Assembly: GCF_021134715.1 (NCBI RefSeq)
Contig: NC_060018.1
Coordinates: forward strand, 10,929,501 to 10,993,500
Length of the DNA: 64,000 bases
From: Daphnia pulex
Taxonomy: Eukaryota; Arthropoda; Branchiopoda; Diplostraca; Daphniidae
Direction of reading: 5' to 3'
This document shows positions 59,053 through 64,000 of this stretch, in pieces; position 1 is the first letter of the stretch, and every line of letters starts with the position of its first letter. The position numbers were made by a program, and so were the translations under genes. Below the pieces are notes generated by a model that ran no database searches, was not told the origin of the DNA, and saw only the letters and a program-made list of their open reading frames with translations.

Positions 59053-60830
59053 TTACTTAGAAGGTAATTCGTATCTCCAAAGAAAGGGTTTCACATCCGT
59101 GTGTCTTAACCGAGGCGGACATGTAATTGGCACATGTTCAGACAGTTTTTTGGGGGAGGATTTGGACTGTTTAACAAAAGGCAAATGCGCTTTGTCAACA
59201 AGAATTATGAAATTCACAACATCGACAATTGCTAGCATCATTTTATACCCAACTTGAAGTGAGTTTCGTGGCCAGTTCAAGAGGCACTTAAGCTAAAACG
59301 ACACTTTGATTTAGAAGTAGATTCTTGGGTAGTAGATGTCTCATCAGTTTCAATAGACTGCGCTAACCAACTACGACGACTCAAACTCGGTCAGAAGTGC
59401 TGTAGCCTCTTCCAATGTAACCTAATTTTTAAAAGGACAAAAAATCAGTAAAATATCACTTAAGAATTAACACAGCAATAAATTTTGTCTACCTGAGCAG
59501 ATGTTCGTTGAAATATTCGTGTGTTGGAATCTCATTGCTTAGATCAGCGTGGGATGACCAATAGCTTTGCTTAATTTTTTGCTTCAACCAATTAACTAAC
59601 CATAATTTAACCACTTGCATATGGTGATTGCAACAGGTAGTCTTTTGCAATTTGAAGGCGATTTGCAAGACTAACAGAACTAAAAAGGACTAACAGAAGA
59701 AAAAGAGAAAATGCGTACACTATTGGCGAAAAAACTGTTGAAATTAAGGACTACATGCTATTTGTTAATTTTTATTTTTACCTAAAACGCCTTCAACAGA
59801 CTGGCCGTCCTTGTCAGTAAAACCATCAATAACGCACTGAAGTCGGTTAAACTGCAGACCATCCTCAAAAACCTAGAAGATTCATGAAAGGCAGAAGTAC
59901 TTAAAAAAAAATAAGTCCTTGATAATAAATTAAGACGAAAAATGGTCATTAAGTACCAAAATTTCTTGGAGAAGCTGTGCCAAATTTCAATTCATGATCC
60001 CGAAACAACCGCGCACTGGTGCTACATAAACAATACACAGAGTTACTTAATTTTTCTTAAATCTAGTCATAGATCGCAGAGTCCGCGAGAAATCTAGCTG
60101 ACCCCGGGCAATATACAACAGCATTCAGATTAATGATGATTCACTACTTATGTTATTTAAATGGCAACACGCAACGACTAAATCCTGGATGATTAGCACA
60201 ATTTATCGTAAATAACATTCAATCTATGTTTTTCCTTTTTTTTCTGGCTGAAAGTAAAATACGGAACTTTGACCATACAGGCATACAGCACTGATGTTAC
60301 TTCCGGGGGTGTAGGAAGCCTACCAGTATTGTCAGATGTTGTGATGCTGGAAGGGCATGCAAATCACAATGAAGGATCATTGTTGCCATCGTTGTATGGA
60401 GATCATGGAAATCCTTTGCTTGCGTTTGACTCCAACTTCTTTACAGTGCAAAGGTAGGGGAAGGTGCTGGCAAAGGCTTGGCAAGACTTTTTTGTCCGGT
60501 TGGTGTTGGCTTCGAATTATTTTCTCGGGGGGATAAAACTGGTGATGGAGGATTGAATCCAACTCTGTCCGCTCCCAACACAAACACTAGGAGCTTACGG
60601 AAAGCACCCAGTTGAAATAAATGTTGACACTTGTCAACTCCATTGAAAATAAATTTTTTAAAAACTAATTTTATAAATAAATAGATAATTAAATAAGTAA
60701 ATACCATATTTGCATAAGCTGATAGGAGATACAAAAATTGCGAGCACGTTTTGCAATTATCAGGGACATCTTTATCCAGCATGCAACGATTCCATCAGTA
60801 ATTTTATTAGACGCGATTGATTCTGGAATT
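59053..60830 (-). pseudogene. Fragmentary minus-strand gene, unidentified
   Basis: Several protein-like minus stretches have partial splice sites: about 60705-60782 (CKTCSQFLYLLSAYANM before GTATTT), 60470-60660 (QLGAFRKLLVFVLGADRVGF and a Pro-rich tail), 59790-59875 (GLQFNRLQCVIDGFTDKDGQ), 59495-59690 (MQVVKLWLVNWLKQKIKQSY) ending at GTAGAC, 59340-59420, and 59053-59280. The third and fourth join in phase across an intron. Others end in early stops or wrong phase. The composition suggests an alpha-helical repeat protein, but I cannot name it. It is either a decayed gene or one whose exons I have not joined correctly. Confidence 0.35.
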
Positions 60831-61039
60831 CAAATAAAAAATCAATAGTTAAAAAAAAGGTAAAAAATAAAAAAACAAACAACGAAAGATAATATTACCA
60901 TTTCTCCTTCACATATGACTAAAATACCGTAACTCGACAACGAATTTTCCAATATAATTGAAAACTGACAGCGTATGTTTTGAGAAGGACACTCCAGCAG
61001 AAAGGATCTAATATGCTTAGTTCCTTCTTCTCCTTAGGA

Positions 61040-61360
61040 CCTTCTCCTTTCCGATTTAAAAAAATAATTTTAACCGGAATAAACTTTCCGAATCAGTGGA
61101 TTTATTTAATAAAAAAATCACTGATGAAAATTTGCTGATCAAGTCTCCGTTTCTTTCTGTATTAAAAATTTGCAAGGTACAGCGCTATAATTTCGCGTTA
61201 GAAAGAAGAGACCTTCTGGATGTAAAGTAAATTAGTAGAGGTTTCCTGTTTCCGTGTTTTTCTCTTTTTTCTCCATATCACCTGGGATTATAATTTAATA
61301 GCTGCCAATTGGTAGCCTACTGTATGTGATTCTGACGGTCTTGCTAAAGTTTGAGATTCC
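61040..61360. repeat. Direct repeat flanking the Duox block, right copy
   Basis: Counterpart of 48960-49405, same orientation, about 320 bp against 445 bp because of indels. It lies immediately downstream of CASD1-like copy B on the minus strand. Confidence 0.75.
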
Positions 61361-61462
61361 ATTTACCAAAGGAAAAGTCGATATAGCGCTCACAATCCGA
61401 ATGTGAGTGCAAGATACATATGTAGGCTACTAAAATTGAATATGATCCTCAATTTTCAAATG

Positions 61463-62912
61463 TCACGGGGAGAATAATTTTCGAGCGTCGCAAAGGTCGT
61501 GTAAAAGAAGTTGAGTGGCTTGCGATAGGGCCGAGTAAGCCGGGTGTGTGTGGTCGTTGCAGTTAATGTACGAATAATCCGGATCCGTGAGCAGATACAT
61601 CCCAAGTTGCACGCGCTGCCGAAAGAGAATGCATCCGCGGATGTATTCCTCAACCAACGAATTACTTGAATCCCATATGATTGGTAAATAACTCCTGAAA
61701 GAATAAGAAAGGCATTTTTAGTTACATCTATATAGATTTGTGTTTAATTCATTCCGCCATTGGACTCACTGCTGCAGTTCAGACCGAGCGTCTTCGTTGT
61801 AATGATTGATCTTTTCCGAAAAAATCGCCGTGTTCACAGCGCCATTATCGCCATACGTTTCCATGACTGGGTATTGATTAAGCCAAATAACCTTGCTGAC
61901 ATTCGCCAACTGACTGAGCAACGGAGCGAGTCGCTCTAATTGTTTTTGGAAAGGTTGATGTTCCCCGGGTGTTTGAATCATGTACCACAAAGCAATACCT
62001 GTTAATCGGACATATAATCTTATTTAAGATGTTGTTTACGTTGTCTGGTAATATTAAATTTTATTTGAATGGCGTCAGTTTATGACTGATGACACATTAT
62101 ACAAAAATTCATTTAGCTTAGGCTTAAAAAATTCACGACGACAAATTTCTACAGAGATGTTTATACCTAGAAAAATCAAGTTTGGTCGATCAGCTTGACT
62201 ATCAGTTGCCCACTGGCGTATCGTATCGATAATCGTGTCATTAACGAGAGGTTGCCATTGAAAGGATAATCGCAATCTCAGTATTTCACTTGTAACTTCC
62301 ATATTACCGTGATAAACAAATGGGAGGGGGCTCGGTTTTGATTTCCGATCGTAATCTGGAATAATCTAACAAATAAAAAAATTAGTCAAATTGATGGATT
62401 TTTTTTAATTAATAAATTTTTTTTATTTAGAATTTTGTTAAAAACTTTTTTACTGACTATATCGCATTTACCTTGAGAAAGTTTATAAATTGTTGACGCA
62501 TCCTGGAATCACCTATAAATGCAAAGTGTAAATTTTTATATAATCTGTTGACGACATTAAGGTTATTAGAAGAGTTATTCTGGGCTAAGTAATGTCGCTC
62601 ACTAAGCGCATTAAAACAGGAAACTACTCGTTCAAAAGTGTAACGTGTCAGCTGGCACGATCCCAATTTTGATATCATTCGACTGTTATCGTACGATCCA
62701 TCTGAATCTTTTGCATAATGGTGTTCCCGGTTGTCTAGTAAATTCCCCAAGCAAAGCGGAAGTTCTTTTCCTGACTGTACATGATTTCGGGTGCAAATGG
62801 TCACAATAATCACGGCCAATACCAATTTGAATAAGACCAACAACATTAATACGTTGCACTTGGATGTGATGACGAAATCCTTCGGATTGAAATAGTACAG
62901 CAAGTTGGACAT
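61463..62912 (-). CDS. CASD1-like SGNH/PC-esterase protein, copy B
   Basis: Paralogue of the gene at 46824-48230 with the same four-exon structure and phases: 62472-62912, 62167-62365, 61770-61998 and 61463-61694, giving 366 codons. The start at 62912 is the ATG shared with copy A; an in-frame ATG at 62972 exists but that stretch is not frame-conserved. It has an N-terminal membrane helix, FIGDSRMRQQFINF (Ser at about residue 136), WLNQYPVME, and a terminal DHTHPAYSALSQ with the Asp-x-x-His pair. The second and third exons are most alike between copies; the tail is longer here (CDARKLFSP). Retained catalytic residues in both copies argue that both are active. Confidence 0.8.
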
Positions 62913-64000
62913 ATTGAAATAGTGTATACGCTTCGGTGCAAGCGATTCGCGATTGTCTTCTAGGTTAAACATGTTACAATTACCGTGGTTTCTTTAAGAA
63001 TAACAACGAAAAAATTAAAAGTCAGATAACTGATCAGCTGGTTGTATTGTTCACGTCCGTCTGTGGGTATCTAATTTTACGCAACGCCGTTTGCAGACTG
63101 TGCACCACGAAAAAATATCTAAGGTTTAAATTGTTTGATAAGTAATGCTATTTTCTGAAAGCAAACGTAAACTTTTCTAGCCGAAAGCGTTCTATTTTTA
63201 CTCCTGTTGTGTTGAATGCGGAATTGGATTTCATACGGGTTGTGTGTTGTATACAACAAAACGCTCTTAATACGGAGACTCTGTGTAGCCGCAAGAGCCC
63301 TCGTCAACACAATTAATTTCATGCCTTGTCACTGTTCATGGCGGTTTGCATTGATCATCGAAACAAATATCCTTAACCATTTATGAGATCAATGGGTATA
63401 TCCACTACACGTGGATACATTCACCCGCATTCACCGACATCAAGCATAAATAAATGTGGTCCAAAGCATTTCAGAAACTCAACTCAACAGCGCCGTAAGC
63501 TTCGGGACATGTCCGTTATTTCACGTTTGACTTTCAAGGACAAGCAACGAATTTTTATTGCTTTATAGCTAGACTCTGCTATCTGTTTTCACTTCGTTTC
63601 TGTTGCAGCTTTCGTTGCGCTGTCTGCATCTGACGCCGAAAACCTATCGCCGTTGGAAATAGCTGATTTTCCGGAAAAATTTGATAATTAAAATGCGTTT
63701 TTTCAGAAAAAAATTTCTTTTGCAAATTGTAGCTCTCGTTATTTATTATCGTATTTGATTGATAACCTAATTTAAATAACTTGTCGATCGACTTTAACTT
63801 TACACAATATACTTAGCGTATGTATACCATAAAGCCACGTTCAGACTACAGGGTTTTTGAGCGTTTTACCACGGTCTACCAGGAGAGGTAGACTAACGCC
63901 CTATCCCTCTGATCAGCCGGAATAATCAAGGGACCTAGAAGCTTCCTTAAAATGCCGCTTGGATCGTGGGCGTAGCTTGGTCACAACTCTTCAATGCTGC
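62913..64000. other. 5' flank of copy B and window end
   Basis: No gene seen. A stretch near 63515-63560 matches 48865-48910 above copy A. A small hairpin GGTCTACC...GGTAGAC lies at about 63872-63892. Confidence 0.5.

Overview
The window looks like nuclear DNA of an arthropod, most likely a water flea (Daphnia). The evidence is indirect. Spliced genes have mostly 60-250 bp GT-AG introns, the background is AT-rich and full of microsatellites, and the gene set combines a divergent chemosensory ionotropic receptor, an arthropod-type Duox, a sphingomyelinase-D-like secreted enzyme and tandem CASD1-like SGNH proteins. I recognised families from memory of their motifs; no search was run.

Layout. 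1-15.5 kb has no convincing gene. It holds microsatellites and a 2.1 kb DNA transposon (1936-4038), and is probably upstream or first-intron sequence of the next gene. 15.5-26.2 kb (+) carries nine exons of a TMTC2 orthologue, an ER O-mannosyltransferase with TPRs; only its first coding exon is missing. 27-38 kb is a graveyard of mobile DNA and captured gene pieces: a CIAO2A fragment beside inverted repeats, a Mutator-like element with a perfect 9-bp target duplication, a KDZ-transposon cysteine-cluster remnant, two foldback elements, a Dishevelled fragment, and a coiled-coil ORF split by one foldback element whose removal restores the reading frame. 38.6-44.5 kb holds tRNA-Arg genes and relics around an ionotropic receptor gene (-). 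45.2-46.3 kb is the SMaseD-like gene (-). 46.8-48.2 kb and 61.5-62.9 kb are two paralogous CASD1-like genes (-). Between them lie the complete 1494-codon Duox gene (50.9-57.0 kb, -) and a frameshifted CFDP1/Bucentaur pseudogene (57.9-58.9 kb, +).

The genes do not form one pathway. TMTC2, Duox and the CASD1-like proteins act in the secretory pathway or at the cell surface, the SMaseD-like protein is secreted, and the receptor is chemosensory. A repeated block at 48.96-49.40 kb and 61.04-61.36 kb flanks the Duox segment. This suggests the two CASD1-like genes were once adjacent and were separated by an insertion or rearrangement. The most notable observation is the 1160-bp foldback element at 35884-37043 with nearly identical 430-bp arms, an exact 6-bp target duplication, and an insertion point inside an exon.
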